A program made the translations under genes and the position numbers. This document shows positions 44,629 to 56,317 of a DNA stretch of 64,000 nt, piece after piece (position 1 is the first letter of the stretch; each line of letters begins with the position of its first letter). Location of the stretch: the NCBI GenBank assembly GCA_021234155.1, contig JAJEKV010000124.1, positions 1,755,094 through 1,819,093 of the forward strand. Reading direction: 5' to 3'. Under the pieces are notes generated by a model. That model did no database searches, was not told the DNA's origin, and worked only from the letters and a program-made list of their open reading frames with translations. The DNA comes from Isoetes taiwanensis (taxonomy: Eukaryota; Streptophyta; Lycopodiopsida; Isoetales; Isoetaceae).

Positions 44629-45590
44629 ATTTTTTTTTTTAACAAAAGATTACTGTCTTTTTCTAGCAATTTCAGATAAAATGGCCACGTGTTCTTTTGA
44701 TACCATTTTGCTTTTGGCCTAAAACAACACTTAAAAATAATTGTGGACCAAAAATTGGAGTTAATGTTCTCTCCACTTGCTCCAGGTCATTCAAGGTGGT
44801 ATGGGCCCCAGAATTCAACCCATATAGAAGAATGGGCTCCATCAACACCCTGAATATATGTGACCGATGGGCCCAATCATATATCTCTGCTTTGTAAATT
44901 TTGTTCTGCATTGTATACAGTGCCTTCTAGCGCACTATTACTCGTAATCGGATGAAAGTGCCCTAGTATATGATGGAAGGAAATTCTATGCCCAAGTACT
45001 TGTAGGTGGGTGCCATCTCCATATTTTGCCAGGAGGAGAGAGGCTTTGCCTGGCGCATGGGATATGACTAGGCTCTAAAGTTCGACTATGTACAAAATAA
45101 TGGTCCAAAATAATGCTCCAAAGTTATTAACGGATTCCACCAACACCCTGAATAAGTATGACAGATGAGCCCAGTCATATAGCTCTGCCTTGTACTTGTT
45201 GTTCTGCATCACATACAGTGCCTTCCAACCCATTGTCACCCATAATCGGATGGAAGTATTCCCATATGTGGCAGTGGAAAATGGTAGGCCCAGATACTTG
45301 TAGGTGGGTGCTACCTCCATATTTTGCCCCTGATAAGTCAAGGAGGGAAGCCTCAGATGGCGTAAAGATAGATGGCGTAAAGATGAGATAAGCAGTACCT
45401 TAGTTTTGGACAAATTGACCCACATTCCAGTTGCTCGACAGAAAGTGTCTAGGGCATGCTGTTGTATGTTTTTTGTGATATGGGCTAGGAGGTTGATATC
45501 TTCGACATATATGAGCTGCTTAATAATCTAATGCACAAGTTGAGCCCTGTCATCCCACGTGTTCAGTAAGCCACCTACAAATATATTGTC
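44629..45590 (-). pseudogene. L1-type LINE reverse-transcriptase C-terminal fragments
   Basis: A T-run at 44,629-44,640 marks a poly(A) tail on the minus strand. Upstream in that strand are two partly overlapping RT pieces. One (45,520-45,075) reads QLIYVEDINLLAHITKNIQQ, then GMWVNLSKTKVLLIS and YKYLGLPFS, the RT active-site and thumb region; the catalytic YxDD appears as YVED. The other (44,911-44,672) repeats the thumb part (YKAEIYDWAHRSHIFRVLME, then LLYGLNSGAHTTLNDLEQVE). The boxes at 44,920-45,050 and 45,213-45,340 are diverged copies of each other. Both are dead, 5'-truncated LINE remnants. Confidence 0.75.
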
Positions 45591-46050
45591 TTTTTGCTCC
45601 TTAATATGTATTCTTTTGCTTGCAATTATTGGCTTTTGGACCATGTTCAAATTAAGCAATCACATTATTCATGCTTTTTGAGAGTAGTTGACTATAGTAA
45701 CATGTCATGTCGTAAACTTTAAAGGTACATTTAGAGATGCGTTGAGGGGGTTGGCAATTGTTATACATGCACATTTATGAAGGGCTTAAATACTGCTCTA
45801 AACATGCGAGTTGGGAGGTGCAAGTCTGTTTACTTGCTGGTATAACCGAGCAGGGGAAGCTGAGCCGTTTAACCTGCATGATCTAAAATTTTGCCACATG
45901 GCAGGATTATCTTCAATCTGGAAGTAGATCTGTTTATCTTGCTAAATAGTCCTGGTGGAGCTTACGATGGCTAAGAACCATACCATGATCAACGATTCAT
46001 AGTGCAGCGATGGAAAAACCTGCTGATTAAAGATGTCTCTTGAGGGGATA

Positions 46051-46498
46051 ACTGTTATATTCCGGTCAGTCGGAATATAGCAACCCGACTTCCATTCCGC
46101 ATTATTGGGCTATGCCACGTGGCGCCAGGAAAATGCACGCCAGCTAAAAATGCCGACCCTATTTCTATTTTGTATAGGGGAATGGAGGTTGGGACTCCAT
46201 TCCTGTTTTGCGGTGGGGTCCCGCTGACCGCGTTAGCCGAACGTCACTGGTGAAAACCGGAATGGAGGACCAACCTCCATTCCCCTACAAAATAGAAATA
46301 GGGGAGGGATTTTTTGGATCTTCAACAGATTTAACAGGCATTTCCCAGCAGATTCACATCGTTTTTGCTCCGGTCTGTTACTTGCTATATTCCGGTCAGT
46401 CGGAATATAGCAACCCGACTTCCATTCCGCATTATTGGGCTATGCCACGTGGCGCCAGGAAAATGCACGCCAGCTAAAAATGCCGACCCTATTTCTAT
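46051..46498. repeat. Tandem-unit fragments A-B-A
   Basis: Segment A (GGTCAGTCGGAATATAGCAA ... CCACGTGGCGCCAGGAAAAT ... GACCCTATTTCT) is at 46,051-46,160 and again at 46,389-46,498, nearly identical. Segment B (AACCTCCATTCCCCTACAAA ... GATCTTCAACAGATTTAACA) lies between, at 46,260-46,370. Between A and B is a hairpin built on GGGGAATGGAGGTTGG and its complement (46,172-46,290). The same modules recur at 50.26-51.58 kb. Confidence 0.85.
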
Positions 46499-49400
46499 CT
46501 TATATTATAATGTTTTAGTGCAAGTAATGGACCACGCCCTAATTTGAAGGGCTAAGATCGTCCGAGCTAATCTAAAGGTCGAGATCTTGAAAGGGGTGTG
46601 TCCATTGTGCATCATGCCCTAAATCTGGTGGTTCACATCATCCGTCGTAGATCCGTAGCTTGCCCTAAAAATATTGAGGCGCTTGTGAACTTGGGCGCTA
46701 TGGCGGACCAAAGAAGCCCTAATAGTGCGCATGTGTCGAGCTTTGACATCATAGTTACCAAAGGCTATGAAATAAAAAAAAGAGCCAAACAAATAATTTT
46801 TTGAGAAGGATTTTTCCTCGATACTGATTCCGTAGATTGGCCATTCATGTTCTAAAGTCGGGTAGTGGATCGATTTTCAAATCGTCAATATTGGAGCTAC
46901 TACCGGATCTCGCGGACTCCTCATCATACATCATTTTTATTTGTTCAATTGGTAAGCAACTTAGGTTTTCATAAGTTCCGCTCTAACCCTTTCCAATTCC
47001 TAAACCGGGCCTCCTTTTTTATGACTCGTGGTTTGTTTTGAATAACAAATTGAAGGGAAGATGGCGCTCAGCACATACGCCCTTGGAAGTCGTAGGACTT
47101 ATATTTCCTTTATGTTGATTGTTTTTAAACTCCCAACTTACTCTACTCTTTTTTTGAAGATAATCTTTGCCGATAAGAATTGCCGAAAGCTTTTTAGACT
47201 ACAGTTCTTAATGTTGGGGCGCCTTTACAATGAAGGAATTATACCGTAATGATAGTCCATTTGCATTCTTATTGTTGGTTTATTCTATGGTCTCGTGGGA
47301 CTTCGGCTTCGCTTTCTCCCCGCTGGTACTAACGTGGTCGCTCGACCGCATGGTAAAACATGGACCGAAATGCCCCATATAACGCTTTAGGAACGTTTCC
47401 TAGATATTTGAATTTGGAAAAAATTTAGTTCACAAATCCGCCTTCGTAACATTGTTTGGTTTCTAGTGTTTCGCCGTTGGGATTGGGTTCCCTGTCTATT
47501 CGACCTTTATGGCTTTAGAGAAGAAGGATGCAGCGTGAGAACAATAGCAAAGTGGCTTACATAATCGGGCACGAATGTAGGACAACACGCTTGAAACTAT
47601 TTCACAAAATGGTATTTGCAAACGTAGAGACCTTTGAAATGCGGCTGATGTTGTTATTCATGGCAGTCATTTTGTTCCCTGGTAACACGTAGATGATTTC
47701 TAAGATAAGATTGTTTGAGTTGTGCTTTCCATTTGCTTAAGGAAGACGAAATACAGAATATTGTATTTATGTCATAAGCCAGCAAGATAAATTTGCATTG
47801 TGCTCTAATAGAGGTATGGCCTTGCTTATTCATCGTGGCAACATAACGCAGAGGGCTTTATGCTTTATTCTTCTTCTAAGAAGAGAAGAAGATACTCTTT
47901 CAAAGCCGGAAGAATAAGCCGCGGGCACAAGATGGAGCTCAGACTAATGACGTTCTCCTAATCAGTTAGATGTCATGGAGCATAATATTTGAGATTAGCC
48001 ACGGTTTCTTGAAGTGGGTAAACATCAAAATATGAAACAGTTTCTAAGTTTATGATCTATTCAACATTCATGTAAATTCGTGGAAGTGTGATTGGTGCAG
48101 GTCAGCTGTTTGGCAACATGTGCAACATAGATTTCTTTACGCGGACTACAATGGTTGCAGGTTATAATCCGAATAGAGATGGGAAAGAAGCAATCAAACT
48201 TTTCTACGAGATGGATTTAAGCCAGACATGGTCACTTATATTAGATATATAGGTCTCCTATCTGCAGCTGCCCATGTAAATCATTAGGGTGGAAAAGTAT
48301 ATACAATGCTGATTTTAGAATCGCCATCAAGACAGATATGTGATGGCTTGAAGTTCCTGGGCATGAATACCAGGTCTCGAGACATGAATTATGCTTATCA
48401 AGCCTTTGATTAGCAACGAGTCTATCATACTCTTTCAGATCATGCAGTCCAACATCTTTAACCCAGATAGTGACGTATATGTCACATGGGTGAGTGCCCA
48501 GCAGTAGCAAAAAGCCTGGAATCGGAAAAATACATTCATGCTGTGTTATTAGATTAGGATTTGGTTCTGACATTTTTATTGGCAGCGCCATTCTTACCGT
48601 GTATCAGAAGCACTCGAGATGCCAGATCAAGTCACATATACAAGTCTTCTGCATGCATGTATATTGTAGAATTTTTGGCATGGGGCAAATACTGCCTCTT
48701 ATACAAAAGAAATAAACTGTATGAACTAACTCTAGACAAAATTTATATTTCCTCTTTATTCCTTTTAATGATACATGCATATGCAAGTTATAAATCATGG
48801 GCAAGAGCATAGGTTTTGTCAGCAATGTTGCGGTTTTGTCAACAATGCAGCAACTCAGAACTTTAATTGGATTTAGTAGCATTATGTACCCTGATTGGGA
48901 ATAGTACTATTAATATTGTGCATCAAATGTCTCAGCTTTCTAAAAGATGGAATTCCAAGCTAGCCCTGTTTGTCAGGTTGTTTTCCAAGAAACATTTGTG
49001 GGGGGCATCATATAGCATTGGACATTGTAGATTTCAAGAGGGAAACTATTGGAGGTGTTACATAATGATGATACATGTGGAAAGTAGTTATTTTTAAGTA
49101 AAGAACACTATCTTACATACTCCACTTTCTCAAACAAATATTGGGTTATCCGACTTCTCCTCTATATTTCCTACTTATTTCCAAAATTAATCAAAAGAAT
49201 TATTGCATTGTGATTTTAAAACATTTTACATCACAACAATATGGAACAATCAACACAAATTTCCCTAATAACATTTTTCAACTTCATTTATTTTGCATGT
49301 ATTGCTTTAGATTGGAATTTAATATCAGTCTAATAATAGTCTTGATGCAAAACAAAGATATATAAAAAGAGTGCTGCTTATCTCCATCTCAAACATCACT

Positions 49401-50263
49401 GAAACAGAACGATTGATCAGAATGTGCTTTGGTAAGTAAGATCATATACAAAAAGAGAGGTCTCAGAGGAATTTCCATCCATTGATGTCAAGTATCGACT
49501 TATGAAAGTTCTAGCAACCGCCTTTGATCGAAGTTCCATATGATTAATCATGTTGGGTTATGCAAGTCCATCACGTTATACAATGATGAATGCATATCCC
49601 AAAAGGAGATATTTTGATTCAGTGAGACCATCTTAGTCCAAGGGCAATTTTGGAGGATGTTGCTTGAGGATGGTGGATTTAAGACAGAGATGTAGTGGAA
49701 CATATAACAAGTTTATGGCATGCAATAATAGAACATGGTATTTATTCTTTTATAAGAAAATGAAGTTCACAACTATAAGCTTACTTTTGCATTTTTCTTT
49801 TAAAGGTAAAACAATCTTAATCCCACGCCTTATACAGCAAGCAAAATAAGTATGATAAACTTGGAATATCATGAAAAGAGAAGGTATGATAACAACAAAA
49901 CGAAAAGGACCATTTTATATTTGAAAGAGCTTTCTTGCGTTGTTACGTTGTTCACATGCGATTGAGAAATTTACCACATGATTACACATGTTCGCACTTG
50001 AGAAATTTAGTACCACCTGTTCAACAGCAGTAGAGTGCTTGATTCTCTAACAAATGTTCCCTCCCATTCTAATATTCACTATTTCATTTCATAAAATAAT
50101 AGGTGGAGACTTGCAAATAAATGCATCATTCCTACTACGCGCACAACAATTACAAAAGTAAGAATTACTGAGCGAGCATATTTTGGGCATGCCTTCTCAT
50201 TGCGGCCCAAACATTTTTTGGCTCTCAACTTATGCCCAGCAACGCTGGGCACCATTACTAGTT
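46499..50263. other. 3.8-kb segment interrupting a tandem unit; little coding content
   Basis: In other copies module A runs directly into TTTCTATTTTGTATAGGGGA. Here A ends at about 46,498 and TTGTATAGGGG resumes at about 50,264, so the intervening 3.76 kb looks inserted or joined by recombination. Apart from a PPR relic (48,121-48,290) no gene is recognised. No clear inverted termini or target duplication were seen. Confidence 0.45.
48121..48290 (+). pseudogene. Pentatricopeptide repeat (PPR) relic
   Basis: The frame reads CNIDFFTRTTMVAGYNPNRD and GKEAIKLFYEM. After a +1 shift it continues FKPDMVTYIRYIGLLSAAAH and ends VNH before a stop. The series MVAGY...G.GKEAIKLF.EM...KPDMVTY...LLSA.AHV is the signature of plant P/PLS-type PPR proteins, which bind organellar RNA. 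A fainter piece (LKLFHKMVFANVETF) lies near 47,590. Only about two motifs survive, with frameshifts, so this is a dead fragment. Confidence 0.6.
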
Positions 50264-50344
50264 TTGTATAGGGGAATGGAGGACCAACCTCCATTCCCCT
50301 ACAAAATAGAAATAGGGGAGGGATTTTTTGGATCTTCAACAGAT

Positions 50345-50731
50345 TTAACAGGCATTTCCCAGCAGATTCACATCGTTTTTGCAAGATCCACAAGCTTTTA
50401 CCATTTGATGTGAAGTTTTTCGTCCTTTGAAAATATCCGGCGAAGAAACTCGCTGCAATCTGCTAACCTGCGAACTAGAAATACCTGCGAACATGGCAAG
50501 CATTTCTGGGCGTTTGGTCGAAAACAGAGGAAGAACATGCATGCCGATCTTCTCGATACGACCTCCTCGACCGCTTCCGATGCTCGATGTCGAGCTCGAT
50601 GCTCGATGCTTGCCGAGCCTCGATGCTTTGCCGATGCTTGCTTGCTCTTTTAAGTCATCTGCTCTACTACGGCGAACTGCATCTCCATCTGCGTGAAGAA
50701 ACGACGGCGGTGTGGCCCTAACCCAAAACAA
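50345..50731 (-). CDS. Repeated ORF of the tandem unit, copy 1 (128 codons)
   Basis: The frame begins MFWVRATPPSFLHADGDAVR and continues RSRADDLKEQASIGKAS, then a Ser/Arg/Gly-rich stretch, MHVLPLFSTKRPEMLAMFAG, SSSQVSRLQRVSS and a C-terminal piece ending GNAC. It is preceded on the minus strand by three plant telo-box motifs (TTAGGGTTT; plus strand AAACCCTAA at about 50,730-50,765), which in plants often mark promoters or 5' UTRs. The frame could therefore be a first exon. The near-identical copy at 50,993-51,424 keeps the frame open, which supports coding. The Ser-rich middle derives from a GCTCGATGC-like simple repeat. Function unknown. Confidence 0.45.
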   Translation of the reverse strand: MFWVRATPPSFLHADGDAVRRSRADDLKEQASIGKASRLGKHRASSSTSSIGSGRGGRIEKIGMHVLPLFSTKRPEMLAMFAGISSSQVSRLQRVSSPDIFKGRKTSHQMVKACGSCKNDVNLLGNAC

Positions 50732-50992
50732 AGCAAAAAACCCTAACCTAAAAAAACCCTAACCTGCGCAGCCGGTCAGTCGGAATATAGCAACCCGACT
50801 TCCATTCCGCGATTATTAAGCTATGCCACGCGGCGCCGTGAAAATGCACGCCTAAAAATGCCGATTCTATTTCTATTTTTGTATGGGGAATGGAGGTTGG
50901 GACTCCATTCCTGCTTTGTGTGGGGTCGCTGACGGCGTTAGCCGGAAGCGTCAATCACCAGAAAACCGAATGGAGGACCAACCTCCATTCCC

Positions 50993-51424
50993 CTACAAAA
51001 TAGAAATAGGGAGGGATTTTTGATCTTCAACAGATTTAACTGCATTTCCCGCCAGATTCACATCGCTTTTGCAAGATCCACAAGCTTTTACCATTTGATG
51101 TGAAGTTTTTCGGCCCTTTGAAAATATCCGTGAAGAAACTCGCTGCAATCTGCTAACCTGCGAACTAGAAATACCTGCGAACATGGCAAGCATTTCTGGG
51201 CGTTTGGTCGAAAACAGAGGAAGAACATGCATGCCGATCTTCTCTGATACGCCGACCTCCGACCGCTTCCGATGCTCGATGCCGAAGCTCGATGCTCGAT
51301 GCGATTGCCGAGCTCGATGCTTGCTAATGCTTGCTTGCTCTTTTAAGTCATCTGCTCTACTACGGCGAACTGCATCTCCATCTGCGTGAAGAAACGACGG
51401 CGGTGTGGCCCTAACCCAAAACAA
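50993..51424 (-). CDS. Repeated ORF of the tandem unit, copy 2 (143 codons)
   Basis: It has the same start (MFWVRATPPSFLHADGDAVR) and body as copy 1. Differences are concentrated in the simple-repeat stretch (KHRARQSHRASSFGIEHRKR here) and at the 3' end, where this copy reads on to EDQKSLPISIL through segment B. The length changes in the repeat keep the frame open. Telo-box motifs lie upstream as in copy 1 (about 51,424-51,452). Confidence 0.45.
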   Translation of the reverse strand: MFWVRATPPSFLHADGDAVRRSRADDLKEQASISKHRARQSHRASSFGIEHRKRSEVGVSEKIGMHVLPLFSTKRPEMLAMFAGISSSQVSRLQRVSSRIFSKGRKTSHQMVKACGSCKSDVNLAGNAVKSVEDQKSLPISIL

Positions 51425-51785
51425 AGCAAAAAACCCTAACCTAAAAACCCTAACTCAAGTAAGAAATTCTGGCCACTCGAATATAGCAACCCGACTTCCA
51501 TTCCGCATTATTGGGCTATGCCACGTGGCGCCAGGAAAATGCACGCCAGCTAAAAATGCCGACCCTATTTCTATTTTGTTACATGGAAAGGATACTAGGA
51601 AGCTATTCTTGGTTGTCCCCATTAGAAGTGAATTGGGACAGTCAAGAATGTCAGACCAGTATGTCTTCTACATTGTTATGGATACGATGCATGTTGATGG
51701 CTTATCCTTTTCCGTTGTGAGATGCCATAGTGGCTACCCCATATGCAAGAATGCCTTGCAAGTGTCCTTGAAGTTGGTGGAATGA

Positions 51786-54700
51786 GAACAGGGAGCGGAT
51801 TCCATGCTGGCAGGTGCAGCTAACTACCGCCAGCAGTCCTTGCCTGTCCGCTCCATGACCTGTTCTCCTTCCACGACGTCAAGGAAAGCTATGGCTTTGG
51901 AGTAGATGTTTTGCAATGTTCTTTAGTTTTGAGGCTAATTCGATGCTATGGCATGAAGGAAAGTCATATCCAGCAAGCTTTTGAAAAGCTAGTAAATCCT
52001 TAGCAAAAAGGTTCAACGAATCCTTAAGAAACTCGAGCACAAAGCTTTGGGTTCGAAAATCTTCGTCATAGCCCTAAATCTTGCTCTAAATCTTCGTCAT
52101 AGCCCTAAATTGGCAAGGTAGAAGAAGGAATATCCCAAATATTGCTCTGTTTTTCTATTAAAGCTTGCAAAGCAGAAAGGGGTCGACCAAGTCTCTGGAA
52201 CCGAATGGTTTACAGGGGCAGTCTAGATCCGATAGTAACCTGCTGCAAGAGGTCATGACATAATGTTGTAGCCACATTTCAGCCACATTTCATTCTGGGA
52301 TAGAATAGTCACCACATGGCAATGTCCCATTGGATCTCAAAACAAGAACGAAGACCAACTTTCCTTGACGTCTTGTGTAAGTTGACAAGTATATATCCTG
52401 TTATTAATGGACTCTAAACCTGTCCAAATCTAGACCTCTACAATTTCCATCAATGTACCTCATCATATGCCAAAGTTGTTTTTTCACCAATTGAACTTTA
52501 TGTGTGACGCGGCGATTAAAGTATCATCCTGCAATTTGGATAATCACATAGTTTCTTTCCTAGGGTCACCTTGTGAAATATCTGATATACAGAGAAAGAA
52601 TAGAATATATGTATAGAGATTGGCTAGAAATGCCCTAGTCGTGCCACATAGATATACGCCTCCAAGAGGCACACACTAACAGACATGACTCTAGGCCACA
52701 TAGGGGGATTGCCAAGGTGGTAATCCACGTGGCGATGTGTGTGCATAGGCTCCATATCTCAACACACCTTGCATATCCACTGTTTAGTGAGACTGCCTAA
52801 AAACCCTCCTACTTTTGGAGGGACAGAAGGAAGGAAGGAAGGAAGGAAGTTTATTTTAACATCCACGGAGGCCAGAGGCCTATGAGACGGTACATGCAGA
52901 GAAAAGGCAAAGAAGCCAACTAGCAAAAGGCACACCAGAAGGCTTTAGCAAGGTCCTATTTGGTTAAGGCTTGGTAGTTGGTTTAGGCTGCACAAGGGGC
53001 CATTATTTGCAATATCAACCAAGTTTCTAGATAGGTCATTATTTGAAAGATGAAGGTTCAAGGTCTCTATTATTATGTTTTTCAATTGAAGGTGTTACCA
53101 ATTTTTCTATTAGTATGAAAAAATATCTACTTGCAGATATACCTACCTGTTGGAATAGAATTCGGGGTGAAAATCACTAATCAATTCACTACCCATTTGT
53201 TATGTTTAAACTTAAGATCTGCCAAAAAAAAGTACAAATATGAACATAAATGATAAACATGACATTATATAGAGATAACAGAGTTTGGTCACATGGAGTT
53301 AATTTTAGATAAATTTTATATTAAGAAATTGGTAGCTATGTTAATTTAAGGCATAGCTTTACAACTCAATTCACACACATGGTTACATTAGCTGGCAATA
53401 CAACGGTTTTGATTAAATCCATAATCACACCTAAGTCATATAAAGTTAACTCCTAACGTAATGGATTTCGTTAAGTTTTACGTTCACATGTTTGTATGTT
53501 TGTTCATCGAGAGTTGTTGGATGGGCAAGTCATGGGTCATAGATAACAATTCTTGTTTATGGGGCATGGCATCAAGCCATTTCAAGAAAAAGATATGTCT
53601 AGATTACAGTTACATGGTTTAGGTTTAATCACTCCCGGAAGTGTTGTAGACCACTTGGGCCCAAGCATGCCTCAACATTTTCATGTGATGGGATGTGGGT
53701 GCAATTATCTGCTGAAAACAAATTATGATTATCAGCTTGAATTTGTGCCAGAGGATCTATGTTAATCCAGTGAAATGCAAGAATGTCAGCCAAAAATATA
53801 CAATCTATCCTTACTGATGCTAAATGTGCATTAAGATCAGCTGTTGCCAAGCTCAGATTACCTATTTGGATTGTTTGGAAGCCCAGGGCAGTGGGTGCTA
53901 TTCCCAAAGAGCCTACCATTTATGAGGTAACTATGAAAATGAATGTAAAGTAGGTCCCTTGATTGAGTTGTCATAGGTTTAGACGAATCTTGAAAATGTA
54001 TATTGAAGTCGGACATCGAGCTTCCAGTTGTAAGGCCATTGATTTACTTCATATGGGAATGTTGGAAAAGTTAAATAGGGTCCAGGATTAAAGAGTGGTC
54101 TAGTCTATGAGCATGAAACGCACTGCTCTTCTGTGTATTGCAAAAGAAAGGAAGATACAAATCTTCCATTTAACAAGGTGATCTTTTCATGGGTGTTTGG
54201 AAAACATGAAATAAAGCAGTTGTAGGAGCACCAATTTTCCTATTTTGCATTTTGATTTATCTTAGATTAGATTATCATTTGACTTTTCTAGTATATTCAA
54301 CCCATAGTAAATAGCAATACACTTTGCTTCAAGCTACAAATAAGACAAGTGTCCTTAGACCAATTTGGCATATTCAAATCCCGGTGAATTGCAAATCACT
54401 TATCTTTAGAGCACAGGTGGCAGCAAATGCACATCAAACCATATCCATTTATTTAAGTTTACTTTTAGAGATTAGAATGGTGGTACAAATATGTTATTAC
54501 AAAGTTGGTGGTGACAAACATTAATTCTAGCTAGAATGTTGCAGTGTAGCCAGGAGATGGTAGCTAAGTGGAGAAAAGTATGCACTACCGTACACGTTTT
54601 AGAATGATTGAACATTCTAGACACTTAATTGCATCATGGGGACAATTGCAAGTCGTTAAAACGTAATGTGCTATAAATGCTCAATTCTCCAGAAATACCT

Positions 54701-55830
54701 TTTGCATTGGCTATAAATAATGTACTTTATATTGTGATTTAAGAACTTTCATCATAATGTCTATGTCTTTACACATCATTTGCAAGTACTAACTTAATAT
54801 TACACATCTATGTGCAAGCAAAAAAGTGTTAGATGGCAAAGTTACCTTGTGAAACCAATAAAAATTTGCCATTGTAGTGCTTCAGGTATTGCAAGCCTCA
54901 AATCAGGCACTAAGGGTGGCCTCAAAGGATTTTCAAACAATAAGAGTTCGTTACATGGAGCCTTGTTACTTAAGTAGTTTGTGATGCATGTACATGTTTT
55001 TTTTCTTATGTTCTAACATTTCCCTAAGGAGTATGTACATGTTCTTTTTCTTATAAGGAGTATTAGGTGAGTTACAGCAGCTTACATCCCATGTGTAATA
55101 TGTGATTTGTTGCGACTTCGATTTATAATGTGGGCTAGAAAACCATTTTAAAAGCAAGCAAGAACATGTTGGTTTAGTTCCCACGTTGCTTGTCCAATTG
55201 GTTTCGAATGCGGTTATATGAATAATCAAACCACAAAATTGACGGGAGCATCTGCCACAGGTGTGTCTTATTTCCTTTGCTTGGCCACTAGAAAGACATG
55301 ACCCAGAAACTAGAGAATAAAGATTTTGGGGACTTTATGCTTAGATAGTTACTGCAGCACAAGCTGTAACACATACTTGCATCTAAAGTTGGTTGTAGTT
55401 TGACGAACTAGCCGAATTCCAGATCAAATTATGTCAGCAAACAGTCATGGCTTTGAAATTTTAAATTAGCTAATATCCGATACAACTAAGGCTTCTTTCA
55501 GATACCATCTACTACTCAATCAAAGGTCTTGTCGCTTCAGGCACGACATCTCTAGTAGTAAAGCCACTACCACCTGTCGCGGAGCAGTAGTATTTCAACT
55601 TTATTGGAAAACATTTGAAAGCCAAAAATAAAAGGACTGTCAGTTGTTATTATTAAATGCATTCCAAAATGAAGGTTTAAGACTCAAGAATTGCGTAAAT
55701 GTTCTCTAGCATAAGCTCCACGTAACTTTTGAATGGGTAAATCTTCTCTAACATAAGTTCTAAGTACCTTTTTATACAGCAGCTTCACCTCGATTCTGTT
55801 TGATCACAAGAATATCCCAAGTTTATAGTT
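51786..55830. other. AT-rich stretch without recognised genes
   Basis: No ORF carries a family signature (longest 96 codons near 53,629-53,919, minus). The LINE-like tail at 52.8 kb is the only element identified. An intron-rich gene with very short exons could be missed. Confidence 0.4.
52825..52849 (-). repeat. (GGAA)n tract, probable LINE tail
   Basis: Six GGAA units abut GTTTATTTTAAC; on the minus strand this reads TTAAAATAAAC then (TTCC)n, the look of a LINE 3' end with a simple-repeat tail. The body of the LINE to the right was not recognised. Confidence 0.5.
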
Positions 55831-56206
55831 GCCCTGTTGTAAATCTGAAACTTCGGCTAAGCAAATGAAGTCCCAGCAGATGGAGTGGATTTTAGAACAC
55901 ACAATGAAGCTCATAGCTTAAACGAGATCGGATATGCCCAAGAAAAATCAACCCTCTCACATATAAAGCATCCCAGGTAATACAGTTTATGCATTTATGA
56001 AGGACTGCTTGTAGAAATATGGTCTATGGAATTATGCCCAAGATCCTCTTGACAAAATCGATCTAAGACTGAAGCAAAACATTGAGGAAACACTTGGCTC
56101 CACACCATAATGTAACTCACATAGCCCTGTTGTAAATCTGAAACTTCGGCCAAGCAAATGAAGTCTCAGCAGATGAGTTGAATTTTAGAACACACAATGA
56201 ATGTGT
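55831..56206. repeat. Direct repeat pair (about 85 bases)
   Basis: CCCTGTTGTAAATCTGAAAC ... CAAATGAAGTCCCAGCAGAT ... TTTTAGAACACACAATGAA occurs at 55,831-55,917 and, with a few changes, at 56,124-56,206. Confidence 0.8.
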
Positions 56207-56317
56207 CTGCAGACTTTTAAAGATCCAAATGAATATTTCAAGATGCATGGATCACTACGCCTTCAAAATGTCAAGAATCGGTTTATTTGCAGCCAAATTG
56301 GAGCAAATTGCTTCGTT

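Larger units (their letters stand above)
50264..51575. repeat. Tandem array of two B-C-A units, period about 0.7 kb
   Basis: The order is B (50,276), C (50,384-50,768), A (50,769-50,870), hairpin, B (50,971), C (51,073-51,450), A (51,475-51,575). The two units are close to identical apart from small indels, so the duplication is recent compared with the rest of the window. C contains the ORFs listed separately. Confidence 0.85.

Noticed and set aside
48241-48591. 116-codon minus-strand ORF
   Set aside because: It overlaps the end of a plus-strand PPR relic and shows no family signature.
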